Part shown: positions 22,291 through 34,544 of the stretch, one piece after another
Layout of the letters: the number at the start of each line of letters is the position of its first letter
Numbering within the stretch: position 1 is the first letter of the stretch
Assembly: GCF_030272615.1 (NCBI RefSeq)
Contig: NC_081406.1
Coordinates: 462,240,072 to 462,304,071 of the forward strand
From: Cryptomeria japonica
Lineage: Eukaryota; Streptophyta; Pinopsida; Cupressales; Cupressaceae
Reading direction: 5' to 3'
Length of the DNA stretch: 64,000 bases
Program-made: the position numbers and the translations under genes
Notes under the pieces: model-generated
The model's database searches: none
Told to the model about the DNA's origin: nothing
Seen by the model: the letters and a program-made list of their open reading frames with translations, nothing else

Positions 22291-24242
22291 ATACTACAAC
22301 AGAACCTGTGGAAAGGACGTGTGGTTCCAGTGCTTCGTCGAATAACCTCTTGCCCTTCTGCCTCCTAGTAGTCTCCAATGGAAACTCAAAGGTGTTAGGG
22401 TGCATAACATCATCAAAGATCTTAGTATTTTTATTCTACCTAGGTTGCCTCTGAATCCGACCACGATCCCTACTTGCACTAAACCAAGGCCACATTCGAA
22501 TGGTGCTTGTAGTGACTGGATCAATATGGGGACTGAAATCAAATGACATTGCACTTGAATTTTCAAGATCAACTATGAACCTCTCCACACAGCCTACAAA
22601 TTCCATTATTTTTTCGCGTGTGTGGCATTGTTCATGACACCATCTTAAAGTTTGTGCTTGCTTCATTCCACCTCATGATGTGAACATCCTCTATATGTGC
22701 TTCTACACTGGAAATGGTATCGACAACTGATAGAGTTGTTGGGTGTTCATTAATGTTATTAGATGTTGGAGTTGACATAGGAATAGGTTCTGCATGAAAC
22801 AATATCTTAGAGTGAAGTGCAGATCTTTTAAATTACCATACATAAACATTGATGAACCAAACAAGTTGACTTTCACTTGAGATCGACTTACCCGAGAGAT
22901 GTGAATCATTAAATGAGTTATCCACCATTGCAGCAACCTTCAAAGCATTCTCGCATGTGTTTCCTTGAAAACTCCATGGATAGTCACATATGTACAAGTG
23001 ATCACTGTATTTGATAACCATGTACCAATTGCAAGAGGACTGACTTTTCACCTGGTACAAACCAAGATTCATGTCATCTGGAACAAAATCGGCATCAGGA
23101 ATTTCCTTTTCCCTCTCCATGCTAGTTCGTAAATGTGACAACCTATAGTTTCTAATGAATCCATAATGTTGCAACAATCACTTTTTATTGTAGAATAGTT
23201 CCACTTTATAGGAAAGCTTGTGATATAGATTGTCCATCCTCCTTGTGCATATCTTCTTATTGTCTCTTAGGTGCAACACCTGAATAATTTTCCATGGTAT
23301 GATTCGATGACATTATTTGTGTCCTGGTTAGTGTGAGGGAAATTCTTGAATTTTTTTACCCACATTGCTACTCAAAAGACAAAAAAAAGGAAGATGTCAA
23401 TGAAAAACGAATGCGACAACTATCGCAACGAAAGAGTTAACAAGCTTGGGAGGCAAAATCTAAGGTAATGCAAAACTCACCAATGCAACCATCTCGACAC
23501 CATGTGTTGTAGAAGTACTCTAGAAAATGTTGTTGATAAGCGAGTTCAACAAATAAATTGTGTAGTTGTTGAGTAGTGCACTCTTCACTTTCATGCATTG
23601 CCATCATTATCTTCCCTAAATGGTGAAAAATGTCCATTGCTCTTTCTTTTGTGGCATACCTATAGAAATTCTTCAACCATGCTTGCCACACATGCTAGAT
23701 ACAAAGTATCATGTGACATTGAAAAAAGGTCCCGTTTTGAAGTTAACAATTAATTGTGCCTAATCAATATACAAAAAATGGAAGATCGACATATCTTACC
23801 ATTTGATCTGAAGTAGACTAAACAATTGAAACCTGGATGTCTTGTATCACTTGAATCTCTACACTCGCATCATCTACGATGAATGCATTGATCCTCCAAT
23901 CAGGCCTCTTTTCCTTTTCTCATCTCTGCAACTCCACCAACCACACCTCAACGTCCTCGATCTTGTTCCTCAATGTCACTACCCATTCAACAAGAACCCC
24001 TAATTTCTCCTCATCAAACATGAGCAACAAATATAATTGGTACTATTTCCAGCAAAAAACGTGATAATTATTTCCATCTACAATTGACTCCAATGGGAAA
24101 CTTCAAAATATGAGGAAGACTCATTACAAGGACTTTAAGGAAACATTCCCCATATTTATTCATTGCAAATGTGGAATCCATTGATATGATTGACTCATGT
24201 GAGTGTCGAGCCATCATTTTGAGCATCCAAGGCATTTGTATT
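22290..24242 (-). pseudogene. MULE-type transposase, C-terminal two-thirds (broken)
   Basis: Minus-strand remnants of a Mutator-like transposase in order: the first catalytic Asp block ISMDSTFAMNKYG (about 24150-24190); the second block FIVDDASVEIQ (about 23870-23900); the LCI-stop-HVWQAWLKN block (WHV.AWLKN with Trp to stop, near 23700); HTNQDTNNVIESYHGKLF (about 23260-23330, the third catalytic region); and a SWIM-like zinc motif ICDYPWSFQGNTCEN (about 22950-22990) in which the second Cys and final His are changed. A clear GT-AG intron of 113 bp lies at 23368-23480. Tail blocks (FVGCVERFIVDLENSS, HPNTFEFPLETTRRQKGK) reach about 22300. Copy B splits it at 24238-24242. Transposase call is firm; terminal inverted repeats were not found. 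Confidence 0.85.
23368..23480 (-). other. spliceosomal intron in the MULE gene
   Basis: On the minus strand GTGAGT (23480-23475) follows ...CRDGCIG. A pyrimidine-rich stretch ending in TAG (23370-23368) precedes a frame that resumes with MWVKKFKNFPHTNQDT. The protein blocks either side are adjacent in this transposase family, so the intron is well supported. Confidence 0.75.
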
Positions 24243-25162
24243 TGTTGGGATCTGAGAACACTGAGAGGGGGGGGTGAATCAATGCTTTGCCAGAATCAAC
24301 AATCTTTAACTTTCTAAACCATGCATGTATGTACCGGTAAAAAAATAAGCATATAACTAGAAGCAAATAAACCATCCACATAAATGAACACCATAACACA
24401 CAAAATTTATATGTGGAAAACCTCAATGAGGAAGAACCACGGTGGGATTTGTGACCCATAATATCAGTTCACTGGCCATATGAAAAGATATTACATAAAA
24501 CAGGGGCCTGCACTTGTAGGAAGGCACACTGCCTAGAGCATACTTCTCATCACTAAAGAGCCTCACTAACTACAAGATTTCTTCCAAATTATATTACTGA
24601 AAATGGACTCAAGAATGCATCTTCTATGCCAGATAGAGTTTTGGTTTTGGTTCTACTCTATACCAGTTCACAAACTTGAACTATTCCTAGTATTACTTCT
24701 CCTCTAGGAATGCTTTCCACACTATCTATAGATCATTGCATGATATAATGTTCACATACAAAAATGATCTCCATACATATATTTCACATCTCACAATTCT
24801 TCTATACCTATATATGTCTATCTCTATTACATTACCATTATCTCATCATCTTTTAAATTGACCTAGCAGACTAACTTATATACCTATTACATATGATATG
24901 CCTTATGTCGTCTTACAATGTATTTACAAAAGATATTCAATGTCGGCCTTGACAATAATTAAAAAATAATTTACTAAATAAATCTTCCTTGATATCGGCT
25001 TGCTTGAAGTATTGATGCTGGTATTGGTGCCAGTGTAGGCCTGAATGCTTCCAATGTTGGTATCTATCGATATATGCCTCCTAGTGCCAGTTTGTGACTT
25101 CCATAAAATATTGTTGCCATCAATGACAAAAAAATGAATCTAATGAGTGTCAATTGCTAACA
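24243..25162 (-). repeat. copy B 3' LTR
   Basis: Plus-strand ends are TGTTGGGATCTGAG and CAATTGCTAACA. It contains the eight-G run (complement of the C tract) and the module CCTCAATGAGGAAGAACCACGG shared in form with the other LTR families. A short open frame at 24214-24459 is LTR sequence, not a gene. Confidence 0.9.
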
Positions 25163-25189
25163 ATGTCCCCCTTTGGCATTGATGGAAAC
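25113..25189 (-). promoter_or_regulatory. copy B polypurine tract with enclosing inverted repeat
   Basis: On the minus strand the tract is GCCAAAGGGGGACAT (25177-25163), directly before the LTR. Arms GTTGCCATCAATG (25113-25125) and CATTGATGGAAAC (25177-25189, plus strand) are complementary with one mismatch. Confidence 0.7.
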
Positions 25190-25386
25190 ACTTATCTGAA
25201 AAATGGATTTCCTATCGATGTGCTCCCCTGAGAAATACACTCCATATACTCCATCTGATAATGTTTTCTTTGATATTTTTCACATATGTGCATACTCCCC
25301 TTTGACATTAATGCCAAAGACTGGTGAAAGAATAAAAGAATGAAAGAACACTATTAGTGTCACTCGAGCTTAGTCATCTTCAGGAT

Positions 25387-28300
25387 TTATGGGTATGCCT
25401 TTTGTAGCAACTGAAGATACATGTCCCATCCTAATTTGAAAGTATCAGATACCGATGCAAGTCCACTAAGCAAGTGAGAAAATGATTCCTTCTCATGGGT
25501 ATCTACTAGTGTGGGTTTTACTAGCATATCCATGCATTCTTTCTTGTGAACACCCAATGAATCAAGTCTAGGTCTTACCAATCCTCTTAAATTTCTCGCT
25601 CTTCTTATTATTTTATCTACCTGCTTCTCAAAAGCAAAAACTTGGTTCTCCAAGGATAAAATTTGTCCATCAACAGATGTAGTTAGTGTAGTCAGTCCAT
25701 CAAAAGAGTTAGCAATATTAGCCATTTTTTCATATAACTCTTTCAATCTACTATCTACATTGGTTGTAAGATTTCCCAAATTACAACATACTTTGTAAAT
25801 ATTAGTACATTATTCTAAGAAAATTTCAATGGGAATAAACTTGTCTTCTATTTTCTTATTCCCACTTCCTATGAGTTAATCAAAAGCTGATCTTTTAGCT
25901 ACATAGAAATTGTCCAAAGCCTGTCGGTCTGCAATCTGTCTCAAAGATTGATAATTATTTGATATGTGATCTATTAAAGTATTGAGCTTACCAAAAGGGA
26001 TTTCTTCATCCTCAATTTGATAGTCAGACATTATTCTATGTAGTACAGAGACTGATTGATCAATTAGCCCTTTGTCTACAGTTCCTTCCTTTAGCAATTT
26101 ATGAGTGGCCATCATCATTAATTCTATTGGATTTAACTCAGAGACTTATTTCTTCTCAACTTGAGAAGTGTCAATTGCCAAAACTCTTGTCGGGGAATCA
26201 GTTTTACCTGCCGATATGGACTCAGTTGATTCTACCTTGTCCATCTCAACCTCTATTGCATGGGTGGCTTCACCATTTGGTACACTATTGGTTACTACCG
26301 GTGGAGTATGATCCATAGTGTTTCCAGTGCCCTATACATTCTCTTGCTCAAAATTGGTCTGTATCGATACAAACTGTACACTCTCTTTAACTGTCAGTTG
26401 TGGTTGTATCAAAACTAGAGTTGAACTGCCCAAAATACACTTTCCTTTTGATTTTTCAGGAATGGTGGGGGATGTTGCCTTTGAAAATTCTTCTTGTGAT
26501 GTGAGAAAGTCTGGGTTTTTCAGAAAGAATTTTGTCCATCCCTTACTTTTCTCATTTATCACCTAATTTACACTTCCCATCATAAGGATTATCTGCCAGT
26601 TTTTACTACTAAAAATTGTCCTATTAGTAGTATCTATACATCTTTTATCTCTTCATTATTTATAGTACCACATTGTTCGAAAAGTGCAACTTCCTTGATT
26701 TCCCTATCCCTCTTGATAGCATCAAGTCTTCTAGCCTCAAGTTTATTATACAGGGATAAAGGTATCTCCTTCAAAATTTCAACCAAGGCTTTCTTATAGA
26801 TGTTGATATATAGTAAAATAGCCTCTTCTAACTCATTTTGCTCATTTTATTCAAAATCTTCATAATAATTTGATATATTATTTAATATTCCATCTTTTGT
26901 AACTTCATCAATAATTTTAGCATAGGTCATTGTTATCTTACCAGTTTTAATATCATCACCCTTCTGCTTTTTTCTTGTGGTTGTTGGTGTGACTGGTTTC
27001 CTCTTCTGTATAGGCTTCCTTACCGATGGTGGAGGTGCAGTAGGCTGAGCTACCTTTCTGACAAGTCTCCTCCTAGGTTCTGCCTTCTGTTGCTCTACTG
27101 GTGGTTTTACCACATTCTTCCTTTGCACCCTTCTAAAAGGCAGAGGTTCATTATCCTCAGCATCAGAATCAGAAGTGATAGGGTAAATGTGAACTTGTGG
27201 TTTCTTCACTTCTTCAATAGCAACCTTTTCTGGTTTAACTACCTATTTAGATTTAGAGCCCAGTTGAGTGTCTATCTTATGCAGCACATCTTGTACATAT
27301 GTAGACATCTTCTCTATTTTCTTCTATCTTTTCTTCTTGTTAAAACTTGTTTTTACTTCAAGAGCCTTCTCTCCCGCTATACCAAAGTGTCATGTCTTAT
27401 CATCTAATGGGGCATCTAACAACATCTTTGCATAAAGCTAAAAAATGCTATCATCTACCTCATATCCAAGCTCACTAATCTAGATTTTCCTGGGTTCAAC
27501 TACTTCCATGAGAGTTTCATCATTTTTCACCATGAAACATATGTCAGTGGAATACTTCTCCACAATATTATTTGAAATTCTCTCCCTTTTGCTCATGTTT
27601 TCTTGAAAAGTCTTAAAATACCCCCAAACTTTCTCATCTCTGTCGGTACCAAGACTTATGATAGCCATCTTGATCTGCATACCTACTGGTATGTCATGAG
27701 CCCATTGCTTCTTTCCTAAACTGGATAGCTCATTTAGAAAGTAAAGCATTAAACAAAAAATTAAGTTACCATAGCTAAATGTGCTTTTCTTGGTTCCTTT
27801 GATCTTAGTAAAGTTTAGCATCAATTCACTCCTCATCCATTCACATTAGTCATACTTCACATTATTCCTTAACATCTGATATGTGGTGCAAACTTTATGT
27901 CCGTGTCGGTTATTGTGCTTATCCTCATTGATTTGCTACCAGATGTAGCACCAATGAGTTTTTTGACCTCTGTGTTGGAAATTTTCTTACCAGGTTCTTG
28001 TCTAACCTTGGGTAAGTTGGTGATAGCCTAAATAGCCTCCTTTTTTATCATGTAGGGTGTATCTAACCAAATGAATTTGTTGTGAACCCTTCTCAGAATG
28101 TATCTGATCACCTCATCCTTGAATTCTAGTATGTACAAAATGTCGGTTAACCCTAGATCCTCAATTGCCTTGAATTCTAGTTTGATCTTTCTGGTGTCTC
28201 CCAATATCATTGATCGATACATGCTTTTAATGTCTTTGGTGCCCAAATCCTCAAGAGTGTAGTGAATGTTTTCCCTCACATCTTTAACATACATTACTCC

Positions 28301-28444
28301 GTCAGGAACCTTAGAAAATGCTCCCGTAGAGTCTTCCTTCTTCGGAATTTTGGGAACCTCCTTAAAGACTGGCCTTAACCTATCCTTGACATTAACAATG
28401 GTGGGATTTGAAATAAAAGTGGGTACTGATGATCTAGATGCCAT
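25387..28444 (-). pseudogene. copy B ORF2, homologous to copy A/C ORF2
   Basis: ATG at 28444 (MASRSSVPTFISNP) matches the A/C start MASSS.PEFI. The open run to 28028 includes VMYVKDVRENIHYTLEDLG and RRVHNKFIWLD, aligned by eye to VVYAEDPRMYIHCNIEELG and SRVHGSFFWLD. After a frameshift, 27836-27480 has TFSYGNLIFCLMLYFLNE, the counterpart of TFRFGNFLVCLMLHITK. A Lys/Arg/Pro-rich part (27209-26847, KPIQKRKPVTPTTTRKKQ) and a coiled-coil C-terminus (26118-25387, VRPRLDSLGVHKKE) follow in the same order as in A. At least two frameshifts and several stops are present. Unknown function; the conserved order across diverged copies is the main evidence that ORF2 is a real protein. Confidence 0.75.
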
Positions 28445-28806
28445 GTGAGAAAAAACCTAAGAGTGAATGCTGGTGGACGATTGAGTGCTTCATATAATTT
28501 ATCAAAATCCTTTCTCAATGCTTTGCTCGCTCTGAATTCTCCTTAACTTTTCTCTAAATGCTTGAATTATCGGTGAGTGAAAATGAATTCACTTACCCTC
28601 TTTTATCAGCAAATAAAAACCCTAACTTTTTGTAATTAATGCTTCACCAACAACCCTACAGATGTCAATTTCACAGTTGTGTGTCAGGGTAACCTTCATC
28701 GATGATGAACACATTTCTGCATATCTCTTTCTAGATCTCCTTAGATCTCTTCTGGGGCAATATGCAAAATTTATCAGTGACTTTGCCAACCCCTAAGGCT
28801 TATTCC

Positions 28807-29943
28807 TTAGTTACCAATGGAATTTCCTCCCGGTGGAGGAATACCCCGTTCTACCGGTAGATTTACCAATCTAGATCCATCTCCACTTTGTTCTTTAGAT
28901 TTTCTAACCCATCTCTTGGTTTGATCTTGATGCATTTCATCTACCTTTTTCTTTCCTTTCTCATTATTAATTGGTTGAGTCTTGCTTCTGCAATACTTAG
29001 TAATATGGCCTATTTTTTTACATGCATAGCATATAACATTGTTCTTCTGAATTGCTTTGACATATCTGATATTACTATTTCTTAACCTACAATGATTAGT
29101 GAAATTTCCAAAATTTCCACATGCATGACATTTAATATTCATTCTACAATCTTTTGATCTATGGCCATATTTCTTGCAGTTTGTGCACTGACTAGAAACA
29201 TAATTGTAGTTTTGATTTGCCTTATTTCTACATTGTTTAGCTATATGCCCAAATTTATTGCAAAAAAAATATCTACCATTTAATTTATAAACATTAGATT
29301 GCCTTACCAGTTTCCTCTGTTTTGATGAGTTCTGCATATCGGTTTTCTAATCTTCATTAGCAGTACCAGAGCTTTCACCTTGTACAAATCTATGTCCTCT
29401 AAAATCATCAATCTGTCTTTGTCTTTTCAGTAAGTCATCCAACTGTGCATCACTAATCCTAAACTTTTCTTTATACTCACTTGCAGTAGTCAGATCATCT
29501 CTCAGAGTAGTTACTTATCTTTCAAGTTCTTTTTCATTATTCTGGGAGTGTGCCAAATCAATCCTCAATAGATTATTCTCATGAGGCAATCTTTCACATT
29601 CATCAAACTTTTTCTTTAGAGATAAAACAAGATTATCTTCCTTCTTCTTTATGTCCTCAATATTTGTTGATAACCTCATGGTCACATCTTGCATTTCATT
29701 CTTCATGAGAATGTTTGCTTGACTTAGTTTCTGACATTGTTCCTTAAGAGCATTCTTCTCCTCATCATTTGATTGTTGTAGAAGTTCTTTTCTCTTGTCT
29801 TGAGCAGATGATAACCTCTCTTGCAGGATAAGAATGAATTCATTTGCAGAATTCAATTCTTCTTGCAATTTCAAGTTCTTCATCCTTTCTGCATCATAAT
29901 ACTCAAGAGCCATCTCAAGTTGCTTCTCCATAGCCATGCTCAA
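28807..29943 (-). pseudogene. copy B Gag-like protein: coiled coil plus zinc knuckles
   Basis: ATG 29943 (MSMAMEKQLEMALEYYDAE) aligns with the A start (MESLMKQLEGALTDYDAE). The frame is unchanged to the stop before 28807, with two or three internal stops (near 29512 and 29350). Knuckles: a degenerate first (FFCNKFGHIAKQC), then CTNCKKYGHRSKDC, a third damaged in its GH core (CHACGNFGNFTNHC), and an intact fourth (CYACKKIGHITKYC) where A and C have lost the last Cys. The N-terminal 150 residues are coiled coil. Predicted RNA-binding particle protein. Confidence 0.82.
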
Positions 29944-29997
29944 AGATTCCAGTTTTAGGATCTTCCTCTAGTTGTTAAAATTCTTCCAAGGTACCAA

Positions 29998-30011
29998 TAT
30001 CTGATACCAAT
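29998..30011 (-). other. copy B primer-binding site (initiator tRNA-Met, degenerate)
   Basis: Minus strand TTGGTATCAGATA follows the LTR end; the last bases of the standard TGGTATCAGAGC are changed. Confidence 0.75.
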
Positions 30012-30931
30012 TGTTGGGATCTGAGAACACTGAGAGGGGGGGTGAATCAGTGTTCTGCCGAAATCAACAATCTTTAACTTTCTAAACCATGCATGTATGT
30101 ACCGGTAAAAAAATAAGAATATAACAAGAAGAAAATAAAGCATCCACATAAATCAACACTATCACACATAGAATTTATACGTGGAAATCCTCAATGAGGA
30201 AAAACCATAGTGGGATTTGTGACCCACAATATCAGTTCACTAGCCATATGAAAAGATATTACATAAAATAGGGGCCTGCACTTATAGGAAGACGCATTGC
30301 CTAGAGCATACTTCTCATCACTAAAGAGCCTCACTGACTACAAGCTTTTTACCATGGTAAATTACTGAAAATGAACTCAATAATGCATTTACTATGCCAA
30401 ATAGAGTTTCGGTTCTATTTCTGCTTTGTACCGGTTCACAAACTTGAACTATTACTGGTATTACTTCTCCTTCGGGAATGCTTTCCAAGCTGTCTGTAGA
30501 TCATTGCATGATATAATGTTCACATACAAAAATGATCTCCATACATATATTTCGCATCTCAGAGTTCTGCTATACCTATATATGTCTATCTCTATTACAT
30601 TACCATTATCTCATCATGTTTTAAATTGACCTAGTTGACTGACTTATATACCTATTACACATCATATGCCTTATTTCGGCTTACAATGTATTTACAAAAG
30701 ATAATGAATGTCGGCCTTGACAATAATTACGAAATGATTTATTAAATAAATCTTCCTTGATGTTGGCTTGCTTGAAGTATTGATGTTGGTGTCGGTGCCA
30801 GTGTAGGCTTGAATTCTTCCAATGCCGATATCTGTCGGTATATGCCTCCTAGTGCAGGTTTGTGACTTCCATCAAATCTTGTTTCCATCAATGATTAAAA
30901 AAATGAATCCAATGAGTATCAATTGCCAATA
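30012..30931 (-). repeat. copy B 5' LTR
   Basis: Same length (920 bp) as its partner at 24243-25162, with scattered substitutions, and ending TA rather than CA (CCAATA). The GTATT duplication follows at 30932-30936. Confidence 0.9.
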
Positions 30932-31254
30932 GTATTCCCATAATTAAAGGTGTGTCGAGACATTCTGGCTACTGGAAAAAAAAAGAAATTACCCTCCTCT
31001 TGTTTTTTTTGTTTTAAGATGCTTATGGCATCATTCGCATGCGCTCGTGATAGAATGGAGGAGACCCTTGTCATTGCGTTCATAACATCATTATGTGTTA
31101 GGAATGAATCTCTCTTCCTCAACATGCTACAAAAATAGGATCATCAAGGTGTTTGTCTATTATAGCATTGACACAGATGTCCATTGCTAACAAGCTCTCT
31201 ATATAGGCTTTGCATTTGTCGCACATATTTGGTTCAAATTGTGAGTACAACTTG
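30932..31254 (-). pseudogene. MULE-type transposase, middle segment (broken)
   Basis: Between copy B and the solo LTR the minus strand reads KLYSQFEPNMCDKCKAYIE and DKHLDDPIF, then after a one-base shift RDSFLTHNDVMNAM and AHANDAISILKQKK followed by a Phe-rich stretch. These are the blocks that precede the catalytic domain in plant MULE-like proteins (THxDVMN). It joins 22290-24242 across copy B and 32761-33200 across the solo LTR. Broken by a stop, the frameshift and two insertions. Confidence 0.75.
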
Positions 31255-32755
31255 TCATAGTTCTGATACTAAATATGATTAGTACAAATGCCAAGCTAAC
31301 AGTATGAGAGGGGGGGGGTGAATCATTCAAACTTAATCTTCAATAAAAACAATAGATTCAACCTCGGTAACCTTATCAGAAAAATAGTAATGCATGAAGA
31401 CCCATAAATAGCTAAGATCACAAACATATAACACCAGATTTAATGTGGAAACCCAAATAGGGAAAAACCACTATTGGATTTCAGACCCACTAAGAAATAT
31501 ACTCTTCTAGAGTATGCTCGGTTAAAAGCAAATCCTGTTAAAGATTACAAACACATTGCTAGATGTGACCCGGTTAAGGGATTTCCCTTAGATCTATTAG
31601 GATCTTCACCTTGTTAGAAGTCACATTGTTAAAGGATTTCAAACACTCAATAAGAATGTCACCTTGCTAGAGGATTTTACAAATAAGACTATTAAGTCCA
31701 CTTGGTTAAGAGATTTTCTGCTACTTCTCAAAATAATAGAAATAAAAATATGTCTGCAACTTCACATCTAAAAATGTTGAAGCAGATTCTTATTTGCTCA
31801 ATACAATCAATTCATAGGACTTATCTTGTCCCTCTGCTGGGCTCTATGCTCTATTATCAAAACAGGTCTTCAAGCTTTTGTGCTCGGTAATCACTATGTA
31901 GCATCCCTATGCATACACTTGCCCGCATACATTGTTTATCAACAGTTTCCTATTTATAAACAATCTTGCAACCGCTTCACATTTCCCATGATCAATCGTA
32001 GCCATCATATCTTCAATCTTGTCTAGGTTCAATGTATCCCTCAATCTGAAAACATTTTACCCTGCCTTGGAACTTGCATTTTCACCTTGGAACTTGTGTT
32101 AGGGTATTGTGGTTCAATCTGAGTTGTAGATCTTCCTGACAATCTTTCTTTACCATAGATTCTTTAACAATCTTCATATATGGCTTACCAATCATTTAAT
32201 CTACTCCAGCTCATTAGCTTCCTTCATTAAATATCACATGTAAACATTTAATGCATTTTGTTATAGCTCGATTGTAACTCGGTATATACTAAACTTCACT
32301 CAGTAGACATTCTGCCTTCATTAACCGATAGCGATAACCTTAGGGTTTACCGACTAGGTTCTTTGCTCGGTAACATAGTATAGTATTAACCTTTCGAACA
32401 ATAGCATATGTAGGATATCAAAACAATCTAAACATCATGATCTCATCATTGTCTAACTTGGTAATAGTTGCCCATTGAATAACTTATCCCCTTATTCATC
32501 ATATTCTTTCCGTGTCTTTTACCGACATCTTTGTACTCATCAAATCATACTTCTTAAGATATGGTAACATCATACTGAATTAGAAAATCAATTTTTTGAC
32601 ATCAATGACAAAATAATAATATTAAGATAGTAATCATCCTTAATCAGTTATATCCATAGTCATCAACAACCTTCTCAATATCCTTATTGAAATGCCAACA
32701 ATCTCTCATTGTAATTGGAAAGCCAACCTTCTTCTTGTCTGTTATAATGCCAACA
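31255..32755 (-). repeat. solo LTR D (1.5 kb) inserted in the MULE gene
   Basis: Flanked by perfect 5 bp duplications ACTTG (31250-31254 and 32756-32760), with MULE coding sequence on both sides and no internal region, so it is a solo LTR left by LTR-LTR recombination. On the minus strand it starts TGTTGGCATTATAAC and ends ...AACTATGA, so the usual CA end is altered. It carries the G run GAGAGGGGGGGGG (about 31308) and the CCTATTTGGG-type module of the copia LTR group, but it is a separate family from A, B and C1. Confidence 0.8.
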
Positions 32756-32760
32756 ACTTG

Positions 32761-33200
32761 TTGCTGGTATCTTACACATGATGACAAAACATACCATTGT
32801 TGTCTACATGCAACAGTTGCTTGTATATCAAGATGGCCACATCTGCCCTACTATATAACACCTTGACAATCAAATGGCATGTACAACCTCATTTTTTTTT
32901 ATACACACTATTTTGCTTCGAAGGCAGCAACATATTCCTATTGTCTTTTGGTCCGTAAGAACACCAATACCTTAAACATAAAAACTTTCATATTTTTAGC
33001 AAGAGTTGATATGTCATTAAACATAGACAAAGTATACCAAAGAATGTAACTACTAACTGACTATACATCTTTATCATATGACTGTTGTGCACACTACTAT
33101 TATCATCTTCAGTATGCCTCTTTCGGACAAACTTAGTTTTAAAAACTTAAACGAATGATTCCCCCTTGAAGAATGCATCTAAATTAGAAAGTGGAATTAC
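32761..33200 (-). pseudogene. MULE-type transposase, N-terminal segment (broken)
   Basis: Minus-strand pieces in shifting frames: DAFFKGESFV near 33150, then CSYGPKDNRNMLLPSKQNS and, after one stop, GCTCHLIVKVLYSRADVA with DNNGMFCHH (32775-32890). The Cys/His spacing (CxCH...CHH) is that of the N-terminal zinc region of this MULE-like group. It continues across the solo LTR to 31254. The true start was not identified. Confidence 0.55.
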
Positions 33201-34540
33201 TGCACAAAAGTCTTTAGTTGAATTATCGTCAACGCAAATTTAGGTCCACCAAATATCTTGTAAAGAGAAGTGATGGAGACCTTCACCACCATCTTGAACT
33301 TCCAATCCCAACATTTCCTACCATTTTTTGGTGAATCGATATCCTAGTGAACTACATATTAGCCAATATCGCTAAATTACACACCGATTTCCAAACAATT
33401 GCAAGTGCATAGAGCATACAAATAGTTGGTTCATACTCAGAGTCATAGACACCATAAAACTATAAAGAGCTAAATTCGATCCATGGCAACATACAACAGG
33501 GATACACATACAATGCAAAGAAAAACCTCTCAAAATAATATTAAATTTTGATGTCGAATGAATTGTGTTTGTGACTAATCAAAAACTGTTTATACACAAA
33601 TAATTCATGCATAGTCTTTCAGTTTATAAGAGGCTTGGGGGATAAAGCACGGTGGACAATATAGTAAAAAAAGCACAATTTTCTCTTGATTTTTGCTTCT
33701 ATCAACATAACTCTGAATGAGATAATTGGAATTTGTTGAATTTTAGGATCATATTTGGGTAAGCATATAATTTAAATTTTTTATTTTACTATTTTCACTT
33801 AGATATAAGTTAGATGTTAATTCAATTATCAGAGGTATGAATTCAATCTGTAGTTTGTATATTGAATTCACAATAAGTATATATAATGAATTGTTGTATG
33901 TTTAATCAATATGCCATGGAATACATAGATGATCCAATATGTAGAGTTCATGTATGTCCATGATTTCTTCATTAAGATAGACCACTGTATTTAATCGACT
34001 TCCTCCAATTTCGTGGTAATGAACTAACTGCTATATGTGCACAAACTATCATATCTTTTTCTCTATCTTACTATATCTACTGATTGTTGTATATACTTGC
34101 CAATCCTCCTAGTTTGTAATAATTATGGATTGCTTATACACAAATTTCTATATATAAATTTCCTATATTATCACTATTACTTATCAACCTTCCAAGGGAA
34201 ATGTGCATTGCTAATATACAACAATCGATAGCAAAGTATACAATGTGACTCTAGATAATCAAAAGGTGTCTTATAACCTTAATCAATCACAAACCGATTC
34301 ATAACACAAATTGTATTATAAGCAAAATGAAAACAATATGATTGGTTATGTAGAATTGATAAACTAAATCAATCATTCCATAATAATAGATGATTAATAC
34401 AATTAGTTCATAACCGATATTAATAAATCATATTTAGTTGTTCATGAACTGACTCAAAAATAAACAAACGAACCAAAAAGAAAATACTATTGATTATGTA
34501 TAATCGGTGATTACAAACAAACATTAACATATGAGAATGT
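33201..34540. other. AT-rich spacer, no gene seen
   Basis: No recognisable coding motif, LTR end or repeat array between the MULE 5' remnant and the charged reading frame at 34545. Confidence 0.5.
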
Positions 34541-34544
34541 AGAA

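Larger units (their letters stand above)
24243..30931 (-). mobile_element. pol-less LTR retrotransposon, copy B (diverged)
   Basis: A 6689 bp minus-strand element inside the MULE gene, with perfect 5 bp duplications GTATT at 24238-24242 and 30932-30936. LTRs are 24243-25162 and 30012-30931, 920 bp each. Same plan as A and C: primer site, Gag-like ORF (29943-28807), gap, ORF2 (28444-25387), polypurine tract at about 25163-25177. Both proteins are clearly homologous to those of A and C but much diverged, so B is a distinct subfamily. No pol motifs were found. Confidence 0.9.
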
